The notes under the pieces are model-generated. The model was not told where the DNA came from. It was given only the letters and a program-made list of their open reading frames with translations, and made no database searches. The position numbers and the translations under genes are program-made. From CAVSVP01 sp963731125 (lineage in GTDB: Bacteria; Pseudomonadota; Gammaproteobacteria; Competibacterales; Competibacteraceae), in contig CAVSVP010000022.1 in the NCBI GenBank assembly GCA_963731125.1, forward strand, positions 9,027-73,026: a stretch of DNA of 64,000 nucleotides. Direction: 5' to 3'. Below, in pieces: positions 30,701 to 40,254 of this stretch. Each line of letters starts with the position of its first letter. Within the stretch, counting starts at the first letter, position 1.

Positions 30701-33445
30701 ATGCAAGACAGTTTCCAAGCACGTTCTCCCTTGTCACTTGATGACAGGGAGTACGAAATATATCGGCTCAATGCACTCCAAAAGCATTGCGATTTAACCC
30801 GATTACCCTACTCGCTGAAAATTCTCCTGGAAAATCTGTTACGTTTCGAGGATGGTGAAAATATCACCAAAGACGATATCTTGGCCCTTGCCAATTACGA
30901 CTCTAAACAAGCCTCGGATAAGGAAATTGCCTTTACGCCCAGCCGGGTCATCATGCAAGATTTCACCGGCGTACCCGCTATCGTCGATTTGGCCGCCATG
31001 CGCGACGCCATGACTCAGTTAGGTGGAGATCCCACCCGCATCAATCCTCTCGCACCTGCAGAGTTGGTTATCGACCACTCGGTGATGGTGGATTATTTCG
31101 GCAATTCCAAGGCGCTGGAACAGAATGCTGCCGTGGAATTTGAGCGCAACCAGGAGCGTTATGCCTTTTTGCGTTGGGGCCAGCAGGCCTTTGACAATTT
31201 TCGGGTCGTGCCGCCGAGAACCGGAATTGTTCACCAGGTTAACTTGGAGTATCTAGCGCGAGTGGTCTTTGGTGAGGAAAAAGACGGGATATGGTATGCC
31301 TACCCCGATACGCTCGTCGGTACGGATTCCCATACTACCATGATTAATGGTTTGGGAGTGCTAGGCTGGGGCGTGGGCGGTATTGAAGCGGAAGCAGCCA
31401 TGCTGGGGCAGCCGATTACCATGTTAATTCCGCAAGTCGTAGGCTTTAAACTCACCGGTCAATTACCCGAGGGTTCCACCGCCACCGATCTTGTGCTAAC
31501 CGTGACGCAAATGCTGCGCGCCAAGGGTGTGGTTGGCAAATTCGTGGAGTTTTTCGGACCTGGCTTGGCTAATTTGCCCCTGGCCGATCGTGCCACCATC
31601 GCTAATATGGCCCCTGAATATGGAGCCACCTGCGGCATTTTCCCCATCGACAAGGAAACCCTGGTTTATCTGCGTCTAACGGGCCGTTCCGATGAGCAGA
31701 TCGCGCTGGTGGAGGCTTATGCCCGTGCCCAAGGAATGTTTCATGACGAGCACACCCCTCAGGCCGAGTACAGCGACGTGCTGGAACTGGATATGGGCAA
31801 CGTGGGTCCCAGTTTGGCAGGGCCTAAGCGTCCTCAGGATCGGGTTGATCTCGGGCAAGCCAAGCAGACGACGGAAAAGTATTTGCATATGTTTCAAGCC
31901 GAACGGGAAGGGCGGCCAACCAAGCGCCGGGCAATCGCCCGGCTGGAAGATGAAGGCGGCACCACCGCCATCGGCGCAGAGGAATCTCACCATACCGGCT
32001 GCGAGCCGGTGAGTTACCGGGGTGAAAACTTTACCTTACAGGACGGTGCCGTGGTCATTGCGGCTATAACCAGCTGCACCAACACCTCCAACCCGAGCGT
32101 GATCGTAGGCGCCGGTCTGCTGGCCCAGAAGGCCGTGGCTAAGGGTCTAAAAGTGAAGCCCTGGGTCAAAACCTCGCTGGCCCCCGGTTCTAAAGTCGTT
32201 ACCGAATACCTCAAACAGGCGGCTCTATTACCGGCCCTAGAGCAACTGGGTTTTGACGTAGTCGGTTATGGCTGTACGACCTGCATCGGCAATTCCGGAC
32301 CGCTACCGGAATCCATTAGCAAAGCGATCCATCAGGGCGAGTTAGCGGTCGCTTCAGTGCTATCGGGTAATCGCAATTTTGAGGGTCGCGTCCATCCTGA
32401 AGTGCGCATGAATTTCCTTGCCTCCCCGCCCCTGGTCGTGGCCTATGCCTTAGCCGGCACCATGAATGTTAACCTTCGTGAGGAACCGCTAGGGACTGAC
32501 AGTCAAGGGCAGGCGGTTTATCTAAAAGATATTTGGCCCTCCCAACAGGAAGTCCAGCAAACCGTCGCCGGCACCGTTTCCCAGACCATGTTCCGGCATA
32601 GCTATGCCAATGTTTTTCAGGGGGATGAACGCTGGGCGGCTATGCCCGTGCCCGAAGCCGGCCGTTATCAGTGGAATGACGCTTCCACTTATATTCAAAA
32701 TCCGCCCTATTTCGTTGCCATGTCCCAGCAGCCGCAGGCCATCCAACCCATTCAAGGCGCCCGCGTGCTGGCTATGCTGGGAGACTCCATTACCACCGAT
32801 CATATTTCACCGGCCGGAGCGATTAAAGTCGACAGTCCGGCCGGTCGTTACCTCATCGAACAGGGCGTTGAATCGAAGGACTTTAATTCCTATGGTTCCC
32901 GGCGCGGCAACCATGAAGTGATGATGCGAGGCACCTTCGCTAATATCCGCCTGCGCAATGAACTGGCCCCGGGAACGGAGGGAGGCTGGACACGTTATGT
33001 ACCGGCTGATGAACAAATGTTCATTTACGATGCAGCCATGCGCTACAAAGCGGAAGGCGTATCGCTTTTGGTGATCGCCGGTAAGGAATACGGTACCGGC
33101 TCAAGCCGTGACTGGGCTGCAAAAGGCACTCTTCTACTGGGGGTGCGGGCGGTCATCGCCGAAAGTTACGAACGCATTCATCGTTCCAATCTGGTGGGTA
33201 TGGGGGTATTGCCCCTGCAGTTCCGGGAAGGAGAAAACCGCAAAAGCCTGGGCCTTTCCGGCAAAGAGGTCTATGCCATCGAAGACCTTAAGACGGGTGC
33301 CAAGGTCGTTACGGTAATTGCTAAGGGCGAAGACGGTAACGAAATCCGCTTTCAGGCCCGGGTTCGCATCGACACGCCAAAGGAATGGGAATATTACCAA
33401 CACGGCGGAATTTTACACTACGTGTTGCGGGAACTGGCGGCATAA
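30701..33445 (+). CDS. acnA: Aconitate hydratase A
   Basis: A 914-residue aconitase of the AcnA/IRP type, isomerising citrate and isocitrate and often able to hydrate 2-methyl-cis-aconitate. The [4Fe-4S] ligands are Cys459 (AITSCTNTSNPS) and Cys525/Cys528 (YGCTTCIGNSGPLP), with the same 66- and 3-residue spacing as E. coli AcnA. Other signatures are VGTDSHTTMINGLGVLGWGV, the MLGDSITTDHISPAG swivel-domain motif, and GSSRDWAAKGTLLLGVRAVI. ATG 30701 follows GAAAGGAG. The length favours AcnA over AcnD (about 865-870), although its closeness to prpDB makes a methylcitrate role possible; no prpF is present. The gene is followed by a strong terminator hairpin at 33465. The 182 bases upstream would carry its promoter or the end of the TAXI transcript. 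Confidence 0.94.
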   Translation: MQDSFQARSPLSLDDREYEIYRLNALQKHCDLTRLPYSLKILLENLLRFEDGENITKDDILALANYDSKQASDKEIAFTPSRVIMQDFTGVPAIVDLAAMRDAMTQLGGDPTRINPLAPAELVIDHSVMVDYFGNSKALEQNAAVEFERNQERYAFLRWGQQAFDNFRVVPPRTGIVHQVNLEYLARVVFGEEKDGIWYAYPDTLVGTDSHTTMINGLGVLGWGVGGIEAEAAMLGQPITMLIPQVVGFKLTGQLPEGSTATDLVLTVTQMLRAKGVVGKFVEFFGPGLANLPLADRATIANMAPEYGATCGIFPIDKETLVYLRLTGRSDEQIALVEAYARAQGMFHDEHTPQAEYSDVLELDMGNVGPSLAGPKRPQDRVDLGQAKQTTEKYLHMFQAEREGRPTKRRAIARLEDEGGTTAIGAEESHHTGCEPVSYRGENFTLQDGAVVIAAITSCTNTSNPSVIVGAGLLAQKAVAKGLKVKPWVKTSLAPGSKVVTEYLKQAALLPALEQLGFDVVGYGCTTCIGNSGPLPESISKAIHQGELAVASVLSGNRNFEGRVHPEVRMNFLASPPLVVAYALAGTMNVNLREEPLGTDSQGQAVYLKDIWPSQQEVQQTVAGTVSQTMFRHSYANVFQGDERWAAMPVPEAGRYQWNDASTYIQNPPYFVAMSQQPQAIQPIQGARVLAMLGDSITTDHISPAGAIKVDSPAGRYLIEQGVESKDFNSYGSRRGNHEVMMRGTFANIRLRNELAPGTEGGWTRYVPADEQMFIYDAAMRYKAEGVSLLVIAGKEYGTGSSRDWAAKGTLLLGVRAVIAESYERIHRSNLVGMGVLPLQFREGENRKSLGLSGKEVYAIEDLKTGAKVVTVIAKGEDGNEIRFQARVRIDTPKEWEYYQHGGILHYVLRELAA

Positions 33446-33464
33446 ACGCCGCACGACTCAGGAG

Positions 33465-33500
33465 GCGGGGCCGGCAGAGCCGGCTCCGCTGCAAGTTTTT
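33465..33500 (+). terminator. Rho-independent terminator after acnA
   Basis: GCGGGGCCGGC pairs with GCCGGCTCCGC (33479-33489) around the loop AGA, 11 pairs including one G-T, followed by TGCAAGTTTTT. It starts 20 bases after the acnA stop. Confidence 0.8.
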
Positions 33501-33889
33501 AAGCAATTGCTTTACATGCGCAGGGCATTCGGTTTAATAAATCCTTCCGCGTCTTTTTGATTGTAGGCACTCGATTATCTTCAAAGGTGGCAATGGTTTC
33601 ATCGAAGGGGCTAGCATTAAACCGGCGGCCTAAGAGTCACATTGCCTTGGTAAGCCATTTATCGGCTTATAATAAAGCGCTTGACGGTGCGACCGTTTTA
33701 CAGCAGACATCAGGAGAATTTTTGCTGTGATTTATCCTTACGCCCAGCAACCATCCGAACGAAACTAGATTAATGGAATGCAACGGCATTAACCATCTGT
33801 AATACAGTGAACTAATGACTAAAATGCCGAGTCCTATGCTGGCGAATCACGGCGAATGCAGTAATGGCGATTGATAAACACGGAGCGAC
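33501..33889. other. Intergenic, nothing recognised
   Basis: About 390 bases between the acnA terminator and the next gene, with no frame or repeat I can support. It should contain the promoter of the gene at 33890. Confidence 0.5.
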
Positions 33890-35314
33890 ATGATGATGAT
33901 TGACGATACCATCGAGATGCTGGCCTTTAATCTAAAGCTAGTAGGTAAAAAAACCAAGAAAAATGTTTTAATTAGTGCCGGCAAAAGGTCTGATAAAGAA
34001 AAGATGTTACCTGCTATCAAAAAGCTGAGCGCACTGGGTGTAACCCTTTTCGCAACTCACGGTACCAGTCGTTTTTTAGATGCTCATCAGGTTAAAAACC
34101 AGGAATTGTTTAAAATAGCAGAGAAAAAAGAACCGAATATCAAGTCGTTTCTTAGCGAAGACCGGTTTGATCTAGTCATTAATATACTGGTCGGAAATAA
34201 TGACTATGACGAATCCACAGATAGTAATTTAATTAGAACCCTATGTATAGAAAACGGAATACCACTGATTACTGATGCGGATGTGGCTTCTCTTACCATT
34301 GATAAGATGGAAAAAAAGCACAGTCGGGAAATCTTTCAATATAGGATAGCCGATGACACGACTCCATGGGACATGAAAAAAGAATTTTTTCAACTCGTGA
34401 CCAATAAAGGTGGATTTGCCTGTTATCATGCTCATTTCGATAAGGCTTATTTGGTTTCTATGGAAAATCTTAAGCTAAGTCAAATCGACATGCAGAAAAA
34501 GTGGGAGCTCTATAAATATCTTAAAGAAAACTACACCCACGACGATTTAGTGGAAAGGATTTCCAGAGGCGTGGAAAAAATGCGCCAACAGGGCGCCACC
34601 TACTGCAGAACCCATATCGACGCCGATAGCACCGTTAAGCTACTTCCTGTCAATGCAGCGCTAGAGGTTCGGGAAAGATATAAAGATCAGATAAAGTTAG
34701 AGATTGCGGTGCAACCCTTGCAAGGCGTCCTCGATGCAGCGTCAAGAGAATATTTCGTGCAGGCCTGCGAGCGGGCTGATATTGTCGGGGGCTTACCCTC
34801 TAGAGACCGGCCGACGCCAGAAAAACATCTTGACTTTATTATGCAGCTTGCAAAAGCGCTTGGAAAAAGACTTGACGTTCATATCGATCAGGAAAATAAT
34901 CCCGACGAAAATGAAGCAGAGTTACTCGCGCTTAAAACCATCGAACACGGGCTTGAGGGTCGGGTGTCTGGAGTCCACGCCATTTCTGTAGCCAGCAAAT
35001 CCGAACGCGAGCAAGAACGTATCATCAAGTTGCTGAAGGCTGCCGGTGTTAGTGTAATTGTTTGTCCTTCAGCGGCCATTAGCATGAAGCAGTTGAATAA
35101 ACAGGCTCCCCTACATAATTCTATTGCACCATTAACCAAACTGCTTGCTCATCAAATACCGGTATATTTAGGCGTTGATAATATTCACGACTTATTCATG
35201 CCGCTGGTGGATGGAGATATGTGGTTTGAGAGCCGGTTATTAATGGAAGCCTGCCGATACTATGACTTGGAAAAAGTGGCCACGATTGCATGTGACAAAT
35301 CGGGTTTTCAATAA
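33890..35314 (+). CDS. MGS-like domain fused to amidohydrolase (cytosine-deaminase-like)
   Basis: A 474-residue two-domain protein. Residues about 20-150 resemble the methylglyoxal-synthase-like fold: NVLISAGKRSDKEKMLPAIK, LGVTLFATHGTSRFLDAHQV, DLVINILVGN, NGIPLITDADVASL. In carbamoyl-phosphate synthase this domain binds allosteric ligands. From about residue 178 an amidohydrolase follows: ACYHAHFDKAYLV carries the HxHxDK metal motif, RTHIDADST and LDVHIDQENNPDENEAE give further His residues, GVHAISVAS the next, and LGVDNIHDLF the catalytic Asp. The protein stops at CDKSGFQ, earlier than most deaminases that end in a second beta-sandwich part. The reaction is unknown; hydrolytic deamination or ring opening of a nucleobase-like compound is inferred. 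ATG 33890 follows GGAGCGAC. Base composition is clearly AT-richer than acnA, suggesting transfer. Confidence 0.75.
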   Translation: MMMIDDTIEMLAFNLKLVGKKTKKNVLISAGKRSDKEKMLPAIKKLSALGVTLFATHGTSRFLDAHQVKNQELFKIAEKKEPNIKSFLSEDRFDLVINILVGNNDYDESTDSNLIRTLCIENGIPLITDADVASLTIDKMEKKHSREIFQYRIADDTTPWDMKKEFFQLVTNKGGFACYHAHFDKAYLVSMENLKLSQIDMQKKWELYKYLKENYTHDDLVERISRGVEKMRQQGATYCRTHIDADSTVKLLPVNAALEVRERYKDQIKLEIAVQPLQGVLDAASREYFVQACERADIVGGLPSRDRPTPEKHLDFIMQLAKALGKRLDVHIDQENNPDENEAELLALKTIEHGLEGRVSGVHAISVASKSEREQERIIKLLKAAGVSVIVCPSAAISMKQLNKQAPLHNSIAPLTKLLAHQIPVYLGVDNIHDLFMPLVDGDMWFESRLLMEACRYYDLEKVATIACDKSGFQ

Positions 35315-35522
35315 AGGTGGCGGCATTGCTACTTTCCAATGGGCACAGTAAGGACCTCTGACTAATTTAATCATCATCAGGAATAGGTTACGCAATATCT
35401 GCGACAGTGGCCGGTGCCGTAGTATGTTTACTCTAATTTCAATTGCTAAGCTAATCATATTTCAATAATCCTAGAAATCTTAACTGAGACAAACGGCTCA
35501 ACTCCGGATAGGAAGACACCAC

Positions 35523-35915
35523 ATGGCGACGAAATCAAAAACAAATCTCAGCGATAAGCAAGCAGCTAACCGGGTTTTTAACTCCGCCAATCAAATTTGG
35601 TTAGCCGGCTTGGGTGCCTTTGCCAAAACGCAGGAAGAAGGCAGCAAATTCTTTGATGCTCTGGTCAAGGAAGGGGAAAAAGTGGAGGCCCGCACTAGGA
35701 AGGCGGCGGATGAGATGGTAGAGGAAATGAAAGGCAGAGTTGAAGAGGTTAGAGGCAAAGCCACTGAAAGATTGGATAAGCTCGAACAGGCATTTCAGGA
35801 CCGCGTCGCCCGTGCCTTAAACCGCCTGGGTGTGCCCACCAACGACGATATTCAAGAGCTCTCCAGACGCGTCGAAGCCTTGCACGAAAGCATCAAGAAA
35901 CTGCATGAGCAATGA
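35523..35915 (+). CDS. Phasin (polyhydroxyalkanoate granule-associated protein, PhaF/PhaI type)
   Basis: A 130-residue, highly charged, helical protein. The segment NQIWLAGLGAFAKTQEEGSK followed by FFDALVKEGEKVEAR is the hallmark of the poly(hydroxyalkanoate) granule-associated family, which coats PHA inclusions. The remainder is coiled coil (MVEEMKGRVEEVRGKATER) and ends with LGVPTNDDIQELSRRVEALH, also conserved in PhaI/PhaF. The long Ala-Lys-Pro histone-like tail of PhaF is absent, so it is the short PhaI-like form. ATG 35523 follows AGGAAGACACC. No PHA synthase gene is visible in the window. It converges with the topoisomerase-RecQ gene, 70 bases away. Confidence 0.88.
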   Translation: MATKSKTNLSDKQAANRVFNSANQIWLAGLGAFAKTQEEGSKFFDALVKEGEKVEARTRKAADEMVEEMKGRVEEVRGKATERLDKLEQAFQDRVARALNRLGVPTNDDIQELSRRVEALHESIKKLHEQ

Positions 35916-35985
35916 TCCCCGGCCAATGATGTAAGCCAATGCAGCCGATACCCCTCGGGCACTCGGCAACTGTCAGCCGCTGTCC

Positions 35986-38900
35986 TTATGGCCACTGTCC
36001 CCGCTCTAGGATGGCGAGAATCTGCTTTCCGTATTTTTGTACCAGGGTCGGTCCAATCCCATTCACTTTCAACAAAGCCGCCTCGTTCGGCGGCTGGACG
36101 GCGGCCACTGTCGTAAGCACCCGGTCGGTCAGAATGGTAAACGCCGGAACTTGGCGCTTGCGAGCCTCGCTGTGACGCCAGGCTTTGAGGGCTGAGACCA
36201 ACTCCGGGGGCACCGCCTGGGATGCACACGAGGTTGCTGTCTCACCGTGCATCCTGTGAGCGGCGCCGCCGCCATCCGACACTGATCGTTGCTTTGTTTC
36301 CGCACCTTTTTCCGTCAACCTGATACGGCTAACATTGATAGCGCCACTCTGGCGTCCCTCGGCGGTAAGCCAAACCTGCCAAAAGCGAATGGTCTGCCCT
36401 TGCTTCGTGAAAGTGGCTTCTCTCATCCGCACCAAACCAGCACGCGTCAGTCCTCCCAAAATTCGCTCAAAAACCTTTCGATTCAGTTCATCACCACCGA
36501 CTTGACGGTGCAACTGACCGGTTGCCAAGCCATCCTTTTCACGCAAAGCGGCCAGCATTTGCATAGCAGCCTGAGATTCCCGCACCGTCGGCTTTCGAAA
36601 AAGCTGCACCAGGCATGCTTGGGGGGCACATACATCGCAAACACCACAGGAAGTGCCTGCATCTTCCAGATCACCAAAGTGGTGCACCAGATGCCGCATG
36701 CGGCAATCGTGGCTTTGCGCAAAGCGATGCATCTGTTCCAGTTGAGCTAGCTTATGGTTGCACTGCGAAAGATATGGTTGCTGCCAATCCGCTGCGCCGA
36801 GAGTAACATTGTTTTCTGAGTCAATTCGGGTACCACCGTGAATCCAGAGTTTTTCCAGGGCATTGGCAAATACCCCCGGATCCATATTCAGCCACTGCTG
36901 GAGCATATCTTTGGGCTGCCGATCGGCGTTTAACGCCGCAACGATTTTCTCCAGCACCGTAATGTCCGGGTAGTCGCGCCGGTGAAAAAATTCATGGACA
37001 CGGCGGTCAATGTAAGAATGCATAAGAATGGCACGTGCTGGCTTGCCATCGCGGCCGGCGCGCCCAATTTCCTGATAATAACTTTCCAGGCTTGCGGGCA
37101 AAGCGGTGTGCATTACGGTACGAATATCCGGCTTATCGACTCCCATACCAAAGGCGATGGTCGCCACAATCACCTCAAGCTCGCCGCTCGTAAACCGGAT
37201 CTGAACTTGGTCCCGCTCTAGCGCAGGCATTCCTGCGTGATAGGCCGCAGCGGGGAATGCAGTTTGCAAAGCAGTGCCCAGCGTCTCCGCCTCTTTACGC
37301 GTCAACGTATAAACAATTGCCGGCCGCTGGTCAGGCTTGCTCAGCACTCGGCGTACGGCCTCCAGGCGTTCTCCCGGTTTAAGCTCAACCATCTCGATGG
37401 CGATGTTGGTACGCCGAAAACCGTGCACACGACGCTCTGCATCCGGAATACCCAGCTGTTCCACGATATCAGCCTGCACCAAGGGCGTGGCGGTGGCCGT
37501 GAGCGCGATAACCGGTGCTGGTCGCAGCGCCGGTAGGCGCTGGCCCAGCATTCGATAGTCAGGGCGGAAATCATGTCCCCAGTGAGAGATACAGTGAGCT
37601 TCGTCCACGGCAATGAGCGCAGGTTTGCGCCTGGCCAACATCTCAGGAAACCCGGGTATGCTCAGACGTTCGGGGGCAATAAATAAAAAGTCCAAGCGGC
37701 CGTGCAGATAGTCTTTGCAGATCTGGCGTGAGGTTAACCGGTCGCGGCCGGAATGAATTCGCTCGGCACGAATCCCTTGCTCCTGAAGCTTAGCGACCTG
37801 ATCTTCCATCAACGCGATAAGCGGTGAGATAACCAAAGTGATACCACGCCGAGCCAAGCCGGGAAGTTGATAGCAAAGGGATTTCCCTGCCCCGGTCGGC
37901 ATGACTAATAAGACGTCTTTGCCCTCTATGACCGCCTGGCAAACCGTCTCTTGATAGGGACGGAATGCCGACAGATGAAAAACGCTGGTTAACAGCTCGT
38001 ACAATGCTTCTGCGGGGATTGTCGAAAGGGTTGGCGGAATGACCGGTGGCCGCTCCTGAGCAGGTTCTTCTCCCCCCTCCCATGCTGGTAACGCTGGATC
38101 GTCAACATCCCGGGCGGCGGCAAAAGTCTTTGCCACGGCATCCCGTACATAAGCCTGGATGCCTACCATAAAATCAGCCAGTTTGCCCTCACCGCGTTGC
38201 ATTCGCCTGAGTTGTGCTTCCCACTGCCCGGTCATAAGCGGACTTTTGATCTGTGGATGCACCCTCTCAATCAGGCAAATCCCCTTTTCGGTCGCTTCCA
38301 AACTTCTGCCCTTACGTTCCAGATAATGACGGCGCAACAGGGTCTCAATGGTTTCCGCCCGGGTGGCTGGTGTACCTAAACCCGTCTCCTTCATGGCCTC
38401 GGAAAGCGTCGCATCATCCAGTGTCTTGCCGGCTGTTTCCATGGCCGTCAGTAAAGTCGCCTCGGTAAAACGCGGCGGCGGCCGGGTTTGTTTAGGCAGA
38501 ACCCGAGCATCCAGCACCCGCTGTCGCTGGCCTTCCATAAGTACCGGCGGCAACGCTTGCGGCTCGGCGCTGGGAAGCGTTACCTTGTCCCTGGCATTTT
38601 CGTTGGTTGGTTGTTGTTCCCTGCCGCTGCTAACATCTAAAATTTTCCAACCAAGCTGCTCCACTACGGTGCCGGTACTGTGATAGCGGTCAATTGGACA
38701 GGCACTGTCTTGTTCTGCAGACGGCGCAGTAATAGCCGTAATCACCGTAGTCACCGACCAAATATAGTCAGCGTGCCAGGCGGCCAGCACTCGGCGGCAA
38801 ATTAAATCGTAGAGCTTGTGTTCATCGCCGCCTAAGCTTTTAGCCGGAACCGGGGTGGGAATGATGGCATGATGATCCGTGACTCTGGCATCATTGACAA

Positions 38901-40077
38901 AACGCTTGCCCAGAGGACGCCGTCCCGAATCGGGCGCCAGGAAATCTGCATAAACCGTCTGAATGGCTTGTACGACCTGATCTAGGGTAGCAGCCACCTC
39001 TTGTGATAAATAGCGGCTGTCCGTACGAGGATAGGTAATGAGCTTTTTCTGCTCATAAAGTTGCTGGGCCAACGTCAGGGTCTTTTCGGCGCTAAATCCG
39101 TAAAGGCGGTTGGCATGGCGTTGCAGTTCGGTGAGATCATAAAAACGAGGCGGCGCTAGCCGTCGGGTTTCGGAGTGCTTGGCTTCGATATAAGCCTGCC
39201 CGCAAAGCGCCCGCTCGATGATCTGCCTGGCCTCCTCACCATCCGCCTTTAGGCGCTTGGCCTGAGCACTGGGTTTTTCACCGCGAAACCAGGTGCCTTC
39301 ATAACGAAGGCTTGCTGGCGCGATCTCATCGGCTCGCGGCTGTTGAGCTGTGGTTTTCGCTAAAGCATGCGTCGCGGGATGGGTAAGACTTTCCCATACC
39401 GGTGAAAAAGTGGCCAGCACCTCCAGATAATTTTCAGGCACAAAGCGACGAATCGCCAACTCACGCTCGACTACCATGGCCAAGGTAGGTGTCTGTACGC
39501 GACCGACGGAAAGCACCGTACCCATGGTATCGCTAAAGGCCAGGGTAGAGGCGCGGGATAGGTTCATACCCACGAGCCAATCGGCTTGACTGCGCCCTCG
39601 GGCAGCATCTGCCAGAGCGTCAAAAGCACGGCTATCGCGTAGATTCCGAAAACCTTGGCGAATGGCTTCGGGAGTCAATGAAGAGATCCACAGCCGGCTC
39701 ACCGGCTTGCGGCATTGAGCGGCCTCGTAAATGTAGCGGAAAATGAGCTCGCCTTCTCGGCCAGCGTCAGTGGCGCAGATGATACGATCAACCTGGCGAG
39801 CGTTGATAAGGCTGCGTACCACCTCGAACTGTTCTCGGGTGTTATTGCTGATTATCAAGGGCCAGCGTTGTGGAAGCATCGGCAACGCGTCCCAGCGCCA
39901 GCGCTTCCACGCTGGATTGATCTCATGGGGTTCAGCCAGTGTAACCAGGTGGCCGATAGCCCAGGTGATGACGTAACCGTTACCGTGCAGATAACCCTCG
40001 CCCCGTTGGCGAACCCCCAGGGCTTTGGCAATATCCCGGGCGACAGCAGGTTTTTCGGCGACTACGGCAGTGGTCAT
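35986..40077 (-). CDS. DNA topoisomerase III - RecQ helicase - HRDC fusion
   Basis: One uninterrupted frame of 1363 codons joins two enzymes usually encoded separately. Residues 1 to about 655 are type IA topoisomerase III: VAEKPAVARDIAKALG (TOPRIM), CATDAGREGELIFRYIYEAA, and the catalytic Tyr349 in LITYPRTDSRYLSQ. The C-terminal zinc fingers of topoisomerase I are absent, as in TopB. Residues about 690-1180 are RecQ: Walker A VMPTGAGKSLCYQLP (726-733), VDEAHCISHWGHDFRPDY, YYQEIGRAGRDGKPA, and the zinc site with Cys1125, Cys1144, Cys1147 and Cys1150. An RQC winged helix follows, then HRDC from about 1290 to the end. RecQ plus topoisomerase III decatenates recombination intermediates, like BLM-TopoIII alpha; here both would be tethered. 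The boundary (about 655-690) is a Pro/Glu-rich linker. No frameshift or internal start signal is apparent. Confidence 0.93.
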   Translation of the reverse strand: MTTAVVAEKPAVARDIAKALGVRQRGEGYLHGNGYVITWAIGHLVTLAEPHEINPAWKRWRWDALPMLPQRWPLIISNNTREQFEVVRSLINARQVDRIICATDAGREGELIFRYIYEAAQCRKPVSRLWISSLTPEAIRQGFRNLRDSRAFDALADAARGRSQADWLVGMNLSRASTLAFSDTMGTVLSVGRVQTPTLAMVVERELAIRRFVPENYLEVLATFSPVWESLTHPATHALAKTTAQQPRADEIAPASLRYEGTWFRGEKPSAQAKRLKADGEEARQIIERALCGQAYIEAKHSETRRLAPPRFYDLTELQRHANRLYGFSAEKTLTLAQQLYEQKKLITYPRTDSRYLSQEVAATLDQVVQAIQTVYADFLAPDSGRRPLGKRFVNDARVTDHHAIIPTPVPAKSLGGDEHKLYDLICRRVLAAWHADYIWSVTTVITAITAPSAEQDSACPIDRYHSTGTVVEQLGWKILDVSSGREQQPTNENARDKVTLPSAEPQALPPVLMEGQRQRVLDARVLPKQTRPPPRFTEATLLTAMETAGKTLDDATLSEAMKETGLGTPATRAETIETLLRRHYLERKGRSLEATEKGICLIERVHPQIKSPLMTGQWEAQLRRMQRGEGKLADFMVGIQAYVRDAVAKTFAAARDVDDPALPAWEGGEEPAQERPPVIPPTLSTIPAEALYELLTSVFHLSAFRPYQETVCQAVIEGKDVLLVMPTGAGKSLCYQLPGLARRGITLVISPLIALMEDQVAKLQEQGIRAERIHSGRDRLTSRQICKDYLHGRLDFLFIAPERLSIPGFPEMLARRKPALIAVDEAHCISHWGHDFRPDYRMLGQRLPALRPAPVIALTATATPLVQADIVEQLGIPDAERRVHGFRRTNIAIEMVELKPGERLEAVRRVLSKPDQRPAIVYTLTRKEAETLGTALQTAFPAAAYHAGMPALERDQVQIRFTSGELEVIVATIAFGMGVDKPDIRTVMHTALPASLESYYQEIGRAGRDGKPARAILMHSYIDRRVHEFFHRRDYPDITVLEKIVAALNADRQPKDMLQQWLNMDPGVFANALEKLWIHGGTRIDSENNVTLGAADWQQPYLSQCNHKLAQLEQMHRFAQSHDCRMRHLVHHFGDLEDAGTSCGVCDVCAPQACLVQLFRKPTVRESQAAMQMLAALREKDGLATGQLHRQVGGDELNRKVFERILGGLTRAGLVRMREATFTKQGQTIRFWQVWLTAEGRQSGAINVSRIRLTEKGAETKQRSVSDGGGAAHRMHGETATSCASQAVPPELVSALKAWRHSEARKRQVPAFTILTDRVLTTVAAVQPPNEAALLKVNGIGPTLVQKYGKQILAILERGQWP

Positions 40078-40254
40078 AAAACATTGCTCACGATAATGAC
40101 TTTCCCGTTAAGCTGCCAAACCGCGTCTTTCTTAGGTGGATCAAGCGTTGATCAGAAGGGGTGTCGTCGCGTCTCACCCAACGTTCATAATCAACGCCTG
40201 CTGAGTTAGGTAACCGGGAATTACCGAATGGTTTGCTGTGTTCTAGAACGATGG

